Assembly (NCBI GenBank): GCA_900546145.1
Contig: URBN01000007.1
Coordinates: 1 to 64,000, forward strand
DNA length: 64,000 bases
Direction: 5' to 3'
Source: an uncultured Desulfovibrio sp.
Lineage (GTDB): Bacteria; Desulfobacterota; Desulfovibrionia; Desulfovibrionales; Desulfovibrionaceae
Part shown: positions 17,326 to 24,565 of the stretch, one piece after another
How the letters are laid out: the number at the start of each line of letters is the position of its first letter
Position numbering within the stretch: the stretch's first letter is position 1
The notes under the pieces: generated by a model
Database searches by the model: none
Seen by the model: only the letters and a program-made list of their open reading frames with translations
Told to the model about the DNA's origin: nothing
Program-made: the position numbers and the translations under genes

Positions 17326-18320
17326 CTAATCCACCACGATCGCCTTGCAGACTGCCCGCGACGGACGCGCGGGCATGGGTTTGGCCTGCCCGATCAGGGT
17401 AATGGAAGAATCATCGTTGCTCTTTACCGGCACGATATGCAGGGGCACAGCGGCGTTGCCGGCGGAAATGGAGTCAACAGCGCAGTACCAGATGGTGCCA
17501 GGTACATCTACGGCCACACCAAGCAGAGTTTTGGCGTCCAGTTTGGGCACCCATTCCCCGCTCACGGGCGCGGGATAGGTTTCATCCATAAAACGGATGA
17601 CGTAACTGCCGATGCGCACTTCGCCATCACCCAGTTTGATGCTGATGGGCGCGTCCTGTGCCGTGGAGCGGTAGTTTTCCGCCATATCCAAGAACACGGT
17701 GGTCACGTCCTCGCCGCACATGAACTCTACCCTGCCGCCGATCCCCGCCATGCGGATTTCCTGCTGCATGGCCCGCAGCAGACGATACACGTCCGAAAGT
17801 TTGCTCGTACCCGTCAGTTTTGTGCTGGGCGTATGGGTAAGCGGCGTACCGTAGTCGATACCGTAGCTTTCCGTACGTCCGCCCGGAAGCTGTACCGGCC
17901 AGGCCAGTTTGCCCGTGGTGAGCACGCCCGCGCACATACCCTCGGTGGTAGCGTGGACCGCCTGCCTTACCTGATCCACCTTCTGCGTGCGCCACGCTTC
18001 AATCGATGCCTGGTTGCCCAGGAGGACTCTCAAATCATTCAGCTCCGCCGCCGTTACAGGGATCTGTACCTTGATAGGCAGCGGAGCAAAGAACTGCGTT
18101 TCGATGGATTCATTGTCCAGAGGAACGGGAACTCCGTCACGGCGCACCACGGGAACGGTCTGCACCACGGCTTTCAGGTCCGTGATGCCCAGCATGGAAA
18201 GGGGATGCGTCGGGCGCTGTTTGAAAAAGCGGTCCATGATGGTGCTTTCCAGCGGCGGCAGCGTCCTGAGCGACTGAGCTACCGCCTGCTGGGAAAAAGG
18301 CCTTTCAGATTCGCAAGCAT
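17326..18320 (-). CDS. Major capsid protein, lambda E family, with apparent -1 frame disruption near the start
   Basis: About 331 residues if repaired. The well-placed start is ATG 18320 (GAAGGA upstream), which gives MLANLKGLF and then a stop after four more codons. The main frame, open from about 18345 but without a usable start near the ribosome site, carries SQQAVAQSLRTLPPLESTIM and the rest of the protein. One extra T in the T5 run at 18298-18294 joins MLANLKGLF to SQQAVAQS exactly. The body contains SIETQFFAPLPIKVQIPVTA, LAWPVQLPGGRTESYGIDYG and a C-terminus typical of the capsid E fold. Either the gene has lost a base, the base is a homopolymer sequencing error, or translation starts internally at ATG 18237. 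It follows a D-like decoration gene, as in lambda. Confidence 0.78.
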
Positions 18321-18349
18321 AAGGATTTCCTTCGTTAGACGTTTTTAGA

Positions 18350-18757
18350 CTATGCGGGGTAAATGCCGTGTTCCACAAGCTGCGCCGTCTGAATGTCGGT
18401 CAGCGCCTTTCCGTCGCCCGTTGTGAGAACGCGGTGCTTCACGCCCCCATGCACCACACACAGAGCGGAACTTTCGCCGTGCTCGCCCGTGGGGTCGCAG
18501 GGTGTATCCACCACAGCCACGGGGATCACTGTGGCCGCGTCCGTGGAAAGCAGCGGTTCCCAGGCCGCGCCCACCACAGTGCCGCTCTGTTCGTTATCCC
18601 CCATGACATCCACGCGCTTCATGACTGTGCCCACGGGAAGCGCTGCGGCCTTCGCCCTTGCCGAAAGCGGCAGATGGTGCAGCACCACGGGGTGATCACC
18701 GGTGGCCGCCCGTTCCCCTGAGAAAACGTATTTGCCGAGATAGCCTTCATTTGCCAT
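18350..18757 (-). CDS. Head decoration protein (lambda gpD-like)
   Basis: 135 residues, ATG 18757 with AAAAGGAAAG. Contains LSARAKAAALPVGTVMKRV, VVGAAWEPLLSTDAATVIPV and KHRVLTTGDGKAL, the pattern of D-type decoration proteins that trimerise on expanded heads and stabilise them. It lies between scaffold/protease and capsid. The stop is 29 bp before the capsid ATG. Confidence 0.82.
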   Translation of the reverse strand: MANEGYLGKYVFSGERAATGDHPVVLHHLPLSARAKAAALPVGTVMKRVDVMGDNEQSGTVVGAAWEPLLSTDAATVIPVAVVDTPCDPTGEHGESSALCVVHGGVKHRVLTTGDGKALTDIQTAQLVEHGIYPA

Positions 18758-18803
18758 GATACTTTCCTTTTACGCCGGCGGCCGTCACGGGTCGCCGGGC
18801 GCT

Positions 18804-19295
18804 CTAGAGCTTCGCCGTCAGTTCGGCGGGATTGATGTTGGCGGACTGGACGCCCGTATGAGACGGGGACGCAGAAAAGTCAGAAGCCCTCCCATCCACG
18901 GGGCGAGCTTCCAGTTCGCGGAAATAGCGTTCTTCCATGCTCAGGCTTTCCGTCCTGCCGTCCGGAGCCGCAAAGTCCACGGTTCCGGGCTGCGCCGCCA
19001 GCCTGGCCGCAAAGTCCAGCACGCCCGCCTTTTCAGCGGGTTTTACCTTTCCGGCCTTCACCAGTTCCGCCACGCGCGCCTCCCGGCGCTCGCCTTCAAT
19101 CCTGCCACGATACGCGGCAAAATCGGCGCTGGCCTTTTCCGCCTTCTGTTCCGCTTCAGTTTTGGCAGCTTCCGCCTTGTCCTTTTCCTGTTTGCGGGAA
19201 TCAGCTTTCTTTTTCAGGTCTTCGTTTTCGGCGCGTAACGCCTCAAGCTGGCCCTGCAGCTGCCCGATCTGCCGCTGCAAATCCTCAATACTCAT
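18804..19295 (-). CDS. Nested scaffold protein, in-frame internal start (Mu gpZ-like)
   Basis: An internal ATG at 19295 is preceded by GAAGGAGACAGT, the best ribosome site in the protease gene. It would give a 163-residue protein (beginning MSIEDLQRQIGQLQGQLEAL) made of the coiled coil and capsid-binding tip. In Mu, lambda and related phages the scaffold is made from such a nested start within the protease gene. Here the full-length start is masked by a hairpin while the internal one is free, which would favour excess scaffold. Confidence 0.68.
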   Translation of the reverse strand: MSIEDLQRQIGQLQGQLEALRAENEDLKKKADSRKQEKDKAEAAKTEAEQKAEKASADFAAYRGRIEGERREARVAELVKAGKVKPAEKAGVLDFAARLAAQPGTVDFAAPDGRTESLSMEERYFRELEARPVDGRASDFSASPSHTGVQSANINPAELTAKL

Positions 19296-19733
19296 ACTGT
19301 CTCCTTCGCCGCGTGTTGCGGCAAAATCCACCGTGATGGCGTTCCCGCCATCATGAAATTCCACCGCCTCAAGTCCGTCGATGGCCGGTTGTGCCGCGCC
19401 CAGAAGGGCCACATGCCGCAGGGTCACGCGGTCCGGCATCAGGGACATGGACACATGGCGGTAATGCCTTTTTGCCACGAGGTCCCGCACCGCGTCCGGA
19501 ACGTGCGCGAACTGTGCGAACAATTTTCCGTTCTCCGCCCTGAGCTGCGCAGCCCAGCCAAAGGCCGGGGCCGCGTCCGTCTTTGGATGGCCGAACACCA
19601 GCGGCGCGTCGCGCTTCGCCGGGTTGTAAGCGTGGGCTATGGCCTCTAGGTCGCCTTCCGTGAATGTCTGCGGACGCCCGGCGCTGTCCGTGAAGGTGCC
19701 CGTGCGGGCGATTTCGATCCATTTGTCAGGCAT
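18804..19733 (-). CDS. Head maturation protease with C-terminal scaffold (Mu gpI-like)
   Basis: 309 residues. Residues 1-140 form the protease region: TFTEGDLEAIAHAYNPAKRD, APLVFGHPKTDAAPAFGWAA and RHVSMSLMPDRVTLRHVALL, as in Mu gpI-type proteases. Residues 147-235 are a coiled coil rich in Glu, Lys and Ala, the scaffold. The C-terminus (SANINPAELTAKL) is likely the capsid-binding tip. Start ATG 19733 lies right after a long hairpin whose 3' arm includes the GGAGG ribosome site (19734-19809 element), so its translation should be limited by RNA structure. Confidence 0.82.
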   Translation of the reverse strand: MPDKWIEIARTGTFTDSAGRPQTFTEGDLEAIAHAYNPAKRDAPLVFGHPKTDAAPAFGWAAQLRAENGKLFAQFAHVPDAVRDLVAKRHYRHVSMSLMPDRVTLRHVALLGAAQPAIDGLEAVEFHDGGNAITVDFAATRGEGDSMSIEDLQRQIGQLQGQLEALRAENEDLKKKADSRKQEKDKAEAAKTEAEQKAEKASADFAAYRGRIEGERREARVAELVKAGKVKPAEKAGVLDFAARLAAQPGTVDFAAPDGRTESLSMEERYFRELEARPVDGRASDFSASPSHTGVQSANINPAELTAKL

Positions 19734-19809
19734 AAAAAAAGCCTCCGTTCCCCTGCACTGTGACAGGAAAACGGAGGCTTCGCCCGGAAGGGACGCTTTC
19801 TGTGCAAAG
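19734..19809 (-). promoter_or_regulatory. Structured leader B: hairpin burying the protease ribosome site
   Basis: In transcript order: a small hairpin (GGG 19792-19790 with CCC 19785-19783; GGG/CCC arms read on plus), then a long hairpin in which GCCTCCGTT (from 19778) pairs with AACGGAGGC (to 19741). An inner CCTG/CAGG stem lies within it. The 3' arm contains GGAGG, the ribosome site of the protease, and is followed by seven U and the AUG. The same order and much of the sequence recur in front of the portal gene (24477-24552). The hairpin plus U tract could also act as an attenuator. Confidence 0.7.
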
Positions 19810-19814
19810 TATTT

Positions 19815-20978
19815 TTAGGCTACGGCGACGTGCCGGAACAAATCCCAGCGCGGCATTTTGACGGCGATGCGGCGCACTTCCTCATACGCCGCCAGCTGTT
19901 CCCGCCATTCCTTAGGGATGCCGTCCAACCCGTAGGCCAGCCCGGCCAGTGCGCCCGTCACCGCTCCCGTGGTGTCGGTATCGTCGCCCAGATTGACCGC
20001 CTTCAGCACGGCGTCCCGGTAGTTGTCTGTGGTCATGAAGCACCAGAATGCCGCTTCCAGCGTGTCGATGACAAAGCCGCCACTCCGAATTTCCTCTTCC
20101 GGCAGCGTGCTTATGTCGTTCTCAAGTATCCTGACGAATTTCCCCAGCGTTGCACTGCTGATAAATGGCACGCCGCGTGCGAAGTCTTCCCGCAGTTCCG
20201 CATAGGCGGCTTTCTTCCTGCGGCCCATGCGTAGCTTATTCAGCAGTTCAACGTAGATATAGCAGGCCGCCACGGACCATTCGTGGGCGTGCGTGATGGA
20301 CGACACGTCCCGGACGATACGAAAACGCTCCTCCGCCTTCCGCATCCCGAACATATAAAACGTCAGTGGTGCTATTCGCATGAGGGAACCGTTGCCATTG
20401 TCGCGTTCTCCAGTGCCTCCGGCACGCTCCGGCGGCACCCCCTTCTTGAGCCGCTCAATGGCCCTCGCCGTGGTGCCGCCCACGTCAAAGACCTTGCCGT
20501 GCGGCGTGTACACGGCTTCATCATGCCATTCGACAAACCGGCGGGCTATTCCCTCCAGATTGAGGGAATTCGCAAGCAAGCCATCCGCAAGGGCCAATGT
20601 GAGCGAGGTGTCGTCCGACCATGTTCCCGACGGCTGGTTGTGCGTGCCGTAGCCCTGCATGCCGGTGACGAGGAACGTTCCTCGGCGCTGGAACTCCACG
20701 GGCACGCCCAAGGCGTCACCCACGGCCACGCCCAGAATCAGCGAAAGAGGCTTGTCGTCCGCCTTTTCGTAATACTCACATGGCGCACCATCGAAATAAA
20801 CGTCATTGGGCTTGTTGTCTGGGGATTCAAAAATCTCGCAGTTGCCCGTATCTGCCCTGTCAAGCGGGCTGCCGTCCTCGGCAACCGTTGCCCGGAACAG
20901 GCAGGTTTCACAGGCTACCGCATTAGGCCCCTGCGTATTCCATATCTCGCTTTCCCATCGTGGACGCTTGCCGCTCAT
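19815..20978 (-). CDS. ADP-ribosylglycohydrolase (DraG family) with N-terminal Cys cluster
   Basis: 387 residues; ATG 20978 (AGGCGGGG upstream) preferred over an ATG six codons earlier that overlaps the previous stop. Residues 80-360 carry the hydrolase signature: GVAVGDALGVPVEF near 83, GTWSDDTS (118-125), GNGSLMRIAP (196-205), SSITHAHEWS and NLGDDTDTTGAVTGALAGL (329-347). The two Asp clusters bind the two Mg ions that remove ADP-ribose from Arg or other groups. Residues 23-67 hold C23, C26, C47 and C67, a probable zinc-binding module unusual for the family. It directly follows the ADP-ribosyltransferase-bearing head protein, so it probably reverses or limits that modification. Confidence 0.9.
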   Translation of the reverse strand: MSGKRPRWESEIWNTQGPNAVACETCLFRATVAEDGSPLDRADTGNCEIFESPDNKPNDVYFDGAPCEYYEKADDKPLSLILGVAVGDALGVPVEFQRRGTFLVTGMQGYGTHNQPSGTWSDDTSLTLALADGLLANSLNLEGIARRFVEWHDEAVYTPHGKVFDVGGTTARAIERLKKGVPPERAGGTGERDNGNGSLMRIAPLTFYMFGMRKAEERFRIVRDVSSITHAHEWSVAACYIYVELLNKLRMGRRKKAAYAELREDFARGVPFISSATLGKFVRILENDISTLPEEEIRSGGFVIDTLEAAFWCFMTTDNYRDAVLKAVNLGDDTDTTGAVTGALAGLAYGLDGIPKEWREQLAAYEEVRRIAVKMPRWDLFRHVAVA

Positions 20979-20992
20979 GTCTGTTCCCCGCC

Positions 20993-22921
20993 TCATATCT
21001 GTTCGACGACTTCAAGTTCAAACGTCAGTGCTCCGTCCGCCGTCTTTTCCACCTTTGATACTTTGAATTTCGTCCCGCGCTGGATGATGGTTTCATCCTC
21101 ATAACTGAAATATTCCTGTGTTCTTTTGCCGTCCCATTCTCGTTTATCGCCGTAGCCGTAATGGCTGAACGGCTCTGAATACATCATCTTGGTGCCCCTG
21201 GGACAGTAAATGCGGAAGATGAAGCCCCCGAACCCCTGCCCCTTGGCGCTGCCGCAGGAACAAAACGCGTGTTCAACCTTCTCTTTCCCCTCCAGCGCTT
21301 CCTTTAATTCCGCCAACGACCACTTCCAAAACGCCTCTTCCGGCAGTTCCAGAAAAGCCGCCGCGCCCGCTGCGGTTTCAATGCCGCGTTGCAGCCAGAT
21401 GTCCCTGTCATAGGTCGAGCGGCTGATGACCTCGGTCATGTGGCGGATGGCCTCTCCACGGCCTTCGGCATCCAGGTCGACTTTGCCCACGCCCTTAAAG
21501 TTACCCCACCGCCCCTCGTGCCCGCGCAGGGGGCGGTTGAAACCGCCTGAACTTTGCGTGTAGGCGTACAGTGCGTCCTTTTCCGCCTTGTTTGCCGTGC
21601 TCCAGACATCCCCAGTGCGCGTCCGCATCACCGCATCCGCCTCCTGCGGCGCCTGCGCCCACAACGCCGCATCCTTGCGGGCCTGGGAATAGGGATTAAG
21701 AGTATCTTTACCACCATTTTTCAAAAGCGACAAGGAATCCTGGATATTTTTTTGCTTCTCCAGCAGATCGGCCAGCGTCTTGCCCGTGGCGTCGAATTCA
21801 GCAAGGTCGCTGAGGTAGCCCTCGAATTTCGCTGCCTCTTCCGGCGTCAGGCCACCGGCCTTCAGCTTCCCCTGAAAATACGCCTTCTTGTGCGGGATGG
21901 CCCCGGCCTTGGCACTCCAGTCCGCCGTGGTCACGGCGTCCATCCAGATGCCGCTGTACGTCTTGACGGGAAAGGCCGTTATCTGCGCCTCGACCTTCTT
22001 GGCCTGCGCTGACAGCTTTTTCTTTTCCGCCGAAACCTTCTTCTTTTGCAGGGCCGTCTGCAGTTCCGCCTTCTTCGCCTCCAGTTCGACTATTGCCTGC
22101 TTGTCCGTTGTGGCCTTGATGAGCGTCTCGACAGCGGAAATGTCCGCTTCCAGTTTCTTTTGCGTGAGCGGTTCCTTTTTCGGCACCGGCGGGGCCGTGT
22201 CCATGCCGTGCTTCTTGAGATCCAGCCCCGCGTCCGCCCAGTCCTTGCCGGGATTGTGCCTGAAGCCCTTGTCCGCGCCAGGAAAATGGACAAAATATTC
22301 CATGCCCGTCTTCGGATCCGTCCATACGCCGGCCTTGGGCATTTCCTTTTCCACGGTCAGCCCCTGCGCCTTCACCTGCCGCTCGGAGAGCGTGCGCACT
22401 CCGCACCGACAGCGAAACCCGTTGGGCGGGTAGTTGGTTGCCCAAAACTCATGGTCAGCCGGATAGACCTTGCCGTGCAGAATGGCATGGGAAGGACGCA
22501 CCCGCCTGTCCATGACCGCGATATACTGCCAGTAGGGGCGTGACTCCTTCACGGCCTGCATTTTTTTGTACCGGCCGGCGCTGTAGGCGGTTTGCAGGTT
22601 GGTACGAAAGATGTTTTCCACCCGGTAATCATGCCAGCCCTGAGCCTGTATAGCCTCCACAATCCTTTTCTTGAAGTCCGCCAACGTTTCCCCGTTTTTC
22701 ACGGCTTCCTCTATGGCGTCGCTTACAAGCTGCACAAGGTCATGCTTGGCCAACCCAGTGACGTAGAACGCCCGGTACCTGACTTCCTCGTTCAGTGCCT
22801 TGGCTTCCTCGTCCGTGAGCTTGGCACGCCATTTCCAGAACTCCAGCGCCGCGTCCGGCGTAACACCTTCTGCTATAATTTCCGGGTCCGGCAGGTCGAA
22901 TCCAGGCTTTTTCTTAGTCAT
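20993..22921 (-). CDS. Mu F-like head morphogenesis protein fused to ADP-ribosyltransferase
   Basis: 642 residues from ATG 22921 (GGAGG), overlapping the portal stop by 8 bp. Residues about 60-200 are the Mu F / SPP1 gp7 head morphogenesis domain (FRTNLQTAYSAGRYKKMQAV, then VRPSHAILHGKVYPADHEFW and GFRCRCGVRTLSERQ). A Lys/Ala-rich coiled region follows. The C-terminal 180 residues are an R-S-E ADP-ribosyltransferase: NRPLRG, the catalytic Arg in WLQRG (R512), FCSCGSAKGQGFGGF (S555) and YEDETIIQRGTKFKV (E608-x-E610). The fusion places the enzyme inside the head, so it could be injected with DNA as T4 Alt is. The target is unknown; a hydrolase is encoded next. Confidence 0.88.
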   Translation of the reverse strand: MTKKKPGFDLPDPEIIAEGVTPDAALEFWKWRAKLTDEEAKALNEEVRYRAFYVTGLAKHDLVQLVSDAIEEAVKNGETLADFKKRIVEAIQAQGWHDYRVENIFRTNLQTAYSAGRYKKMQAVKESRPYWQYIAVMDRRVRPSHAILHGKVYPADHEFWATNYPPNGFRCRCGVRTLSERQVKAQGLTVEKEMPKAGVWTDPKTGMEYFVHFPGADKGFRHNPGKDWADAGLDLKKHGMDTAPPVPKKEPLTQKKLEADISAVETLIKATTDKQAIVELEAKKAELQTALQKKKVSAEKKKLSAQAKKVEAQITAFPVKTYSGIWMDAVTTADWSAKAGAIPHKKAYFQGKLKAGGLTPEEAAKFEGYLSDLAEFDATGKTLADLLEKQKNIQDSLSLLKNGGKDTLNPYSQARKDAALWAQAPQEADAVMRTRTGDVWSTANKAEKDALYAYTQSSGGFNRPLRGHEGRWGNFKGVGKVDLDAEGRGEAIRHMTEVISRSTYDRDIWLQRGIETAAGAAAFLELPEEAFWKWSLAELKEALEGKEKVEHAFCSCGSAKGQGFGGFIFRIYCPRGTKMMYSEPFSHYGYGDKREWDGKRTQEYFSYEDETIIQRGTKFKVSKVEKTADGALTFELEVVEQI

Positions 22922-24476
22922 CTTCTTCTTCCTCCGCCTGAACCGCAGCTGCGCCAAACCCGGCAGCCGCAGTCATGGCGCGGGCAAGAAAACTCTCCAG
23001 CACGTCCGGGGCCATGGCCGGGGAAAGAAGCGCAGACAGACCTTCCTCCAGATCTTCATAGCTTTTGGCGGACCGTATCTCGTTCTCAATTTGCGTGACA
23101 AATTCTGCACTGGCTTTGAGTGCTCCGGGCAGCATTTTCACGATAGCCACGTCAAGATTGCCCTGAGCCTTTTCTGCAGTAGTCTTTTCCCAGCCAGATG
23201 GAGCCGAGAAATCCGCACCTGCGGCTGTCGCGCCTTCCGGCGGCATGGACTCATCCTCCAGCGTGAACTCTTCCGGCTTGAGCCCGAAGCGCCCAGTGAA
23301 GTATTCCCGCGTAAACTTCGCGCCCATTTCCCGTATTTTCCTGCCAAGGTCCGCCTGTACGTTCAAATCTTCCGGGTCGTCATATTCTGCCAGCGGCGCA
23401 AAAACTCCCGGCCCGGCGTTGACCTGGGCATACAGCCAGGTGATCTCGTTCCATGCGTCCGTGACCATGGCCTTGTCGGCATCAGCCAGATCATCGGCCA
23501 CGTCCGCGTGCGTCTGCGCCGCTGCCTGAGAATTCTTGCCTTCCATTTCCACTGTCAGGGTCTGACCCATGAGAACCTTGGAGATAGCCCTGTCTTGTCG
23601 GGCAAGAAACTGCTCGTGGAGCTGCCCCTGCGTCTGCCCGGCGCCTTCCAGCTTAACGTTGGCGCCATAGGGGATCACGGCTACGGCATCCTGCACCATG
23701 CGCGAAAGCCCCCGTGCCATGTCCTGCTTCTCCAGCGCCGTGGCCCTGGCCGGAGCTTCACCGACTACCCAGGGCATACCATGGCGCTCAACAAAACGGG
23801 CATAGAAAGACAGGCCGCCGCGCTTAAAGCTCACCGGCCACAGGCATCGGCTCAATAGCCGTAAGCCATAAGGATTGTCGTAGGTGGCGTGGTGCGTGAC
23901 TAATACGAACTTTCCCGCGGGCAACGGGCGTGGATCTGCGCAGAACAGGCCGTATTCTCCAACGAACACAGGCTGGTTCCGGCTGTCGAAACGGAACCAG
24001 TGATAGGGCTTCGGTACGATGTCAACGATATGCCACCAGTCCCCGTCAAAACGCCAAATAAGTTCCAGCGGAGTGAAGCCGTAAAAAGGCGCGTCAAGCA
24101 TCCCGCTGACCACAGTACGCAGGTTGGTGCGCTCAAGGTCCTGCATGAAACGCCGGTGCAGTTCTTCCGCTTCCGGCGAGGGTGTTGCACCTTCCGGCGC
24201 TCCGGCCCGGAAAGTAAGATGGGGACAGTTCAGCACACGGTTCTTCCGGGAAAGCATCGCTGTCGTCACCTGGTCATCCGCTGAGAGCTCCTGCAGCACC
24301 CTGGCGTCGTCCCCGCGCCTGCGCAGCACCGGGTCTGGATCCGGCAAGGTGCTCAGCCAGCCCTCCAGTTCCCCGAAACATACGCCCGCATTTTGTCGCG
24401 TTGCCAGTTCCGTGGAAAGTTCCGCGCTGCTGAACGGCTGAAACGTTCCGTCCGGCATAAAAAGCCCATCTGCCAT
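22914..24476 (-). CDS. Portal protein (DUF935, Mu gp29-like)
   Basis: 520 residues from ATG 24476. Matches DUF935 portals: FYGFTPLELIWRF, PYHWFRFDSRNQPVFVGEYG, LPAGKFVLVTHHATYDNPYG, GGLSFYARFVERHGMPWVVG and VLMGQTLTVE. The portal forms the dodecameric ring for DNA packaging. The C-terminus ends in a run of acidic residues. Its ribosome site GGAGG is part of a long hairpin (24484-24520), implying translational control. The longer in-frame extension upstream overlaps the terminase and is not used. Confidence 0.92.
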   Translation of the reverse strand: MADGLFMPDGTFQPFSSAELSTELATRQNAGVCFGELEGWLSTLPDPDPVLRRRGDDARVLQELSADDQVTTAMLSRKNRVLNCPHLTFRAGAPEGATPSPEAEELHRRFMQDLERTNLRTVVSGMLDAPFYGFTPLELIWRFDGDWWHIVDIVPKPYHWFRFDSRNQPVFVGEYGLFCADPRPLPAGKFVLVTHHATYDNPYGLRLLSRCLWPVSFKRGGLSFYARFVERHGMPWVVGEAPARATALEKQDMARGLSRMVQDAVAVIPYGANVKLEGAGQTQGQLHEQFLARQDRAISKVLMGQTLTVEMEGKNSQAAAQTHADVADDLADADKAMVTDAWNEITWLYAQVNAGPGVFAPLAEYDDPEDLNVQADLGRKIREMGAKFTREYFTGRFGLKPEEFTLEDESMPPEGATAAGADFSAPSGWEKTTAEKAQGNLDVAIVKMLPGALKASAEFVTQIENEIRSAKSYEDLEEGLSALLSPAMAPDVLESFLARAMTAAAGFGAAAVQAEEEEDD

Positions 24477-24552
24477 GTAAAAACCTCCGTTTCCCTGCCT
24501 TTGTGGCAAAAAAACGGAGGCCTTACCCTGAAAGGGCGCGTTCCATGCGAAG
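24477..24552 (-). promoter_or_regulatory. Structured leader A: hairpin burying the portal ribosome site
   Basis: Transcript order: a small CCCT-GAA-AGGG hairpin (24526-24536 on plus), then CCTCCGTTT pairing with AAACGGAGG (arms 24512-24520 and 24484-24492) around an inner GCC/GGC stem. GGAGG in the 3' arm is the portal ribosome site, seven bases before the AUG. It aligns almost without gaps to leader B (19734-19809), including an upstream TGC-GAA-GCG-CCC block, so the two are paralogous elements. The terminase stop lies at its 5' side. Confidence 0.7.
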
Positions 24553-24565
24553 GTTTTCTGTCTGC

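Noticed and set aside
17269..18348. 359-codon plus-strand frame opposite the capsid gene
   Set aside because: Shadow; the minus-strand frame matches the capsid E family.
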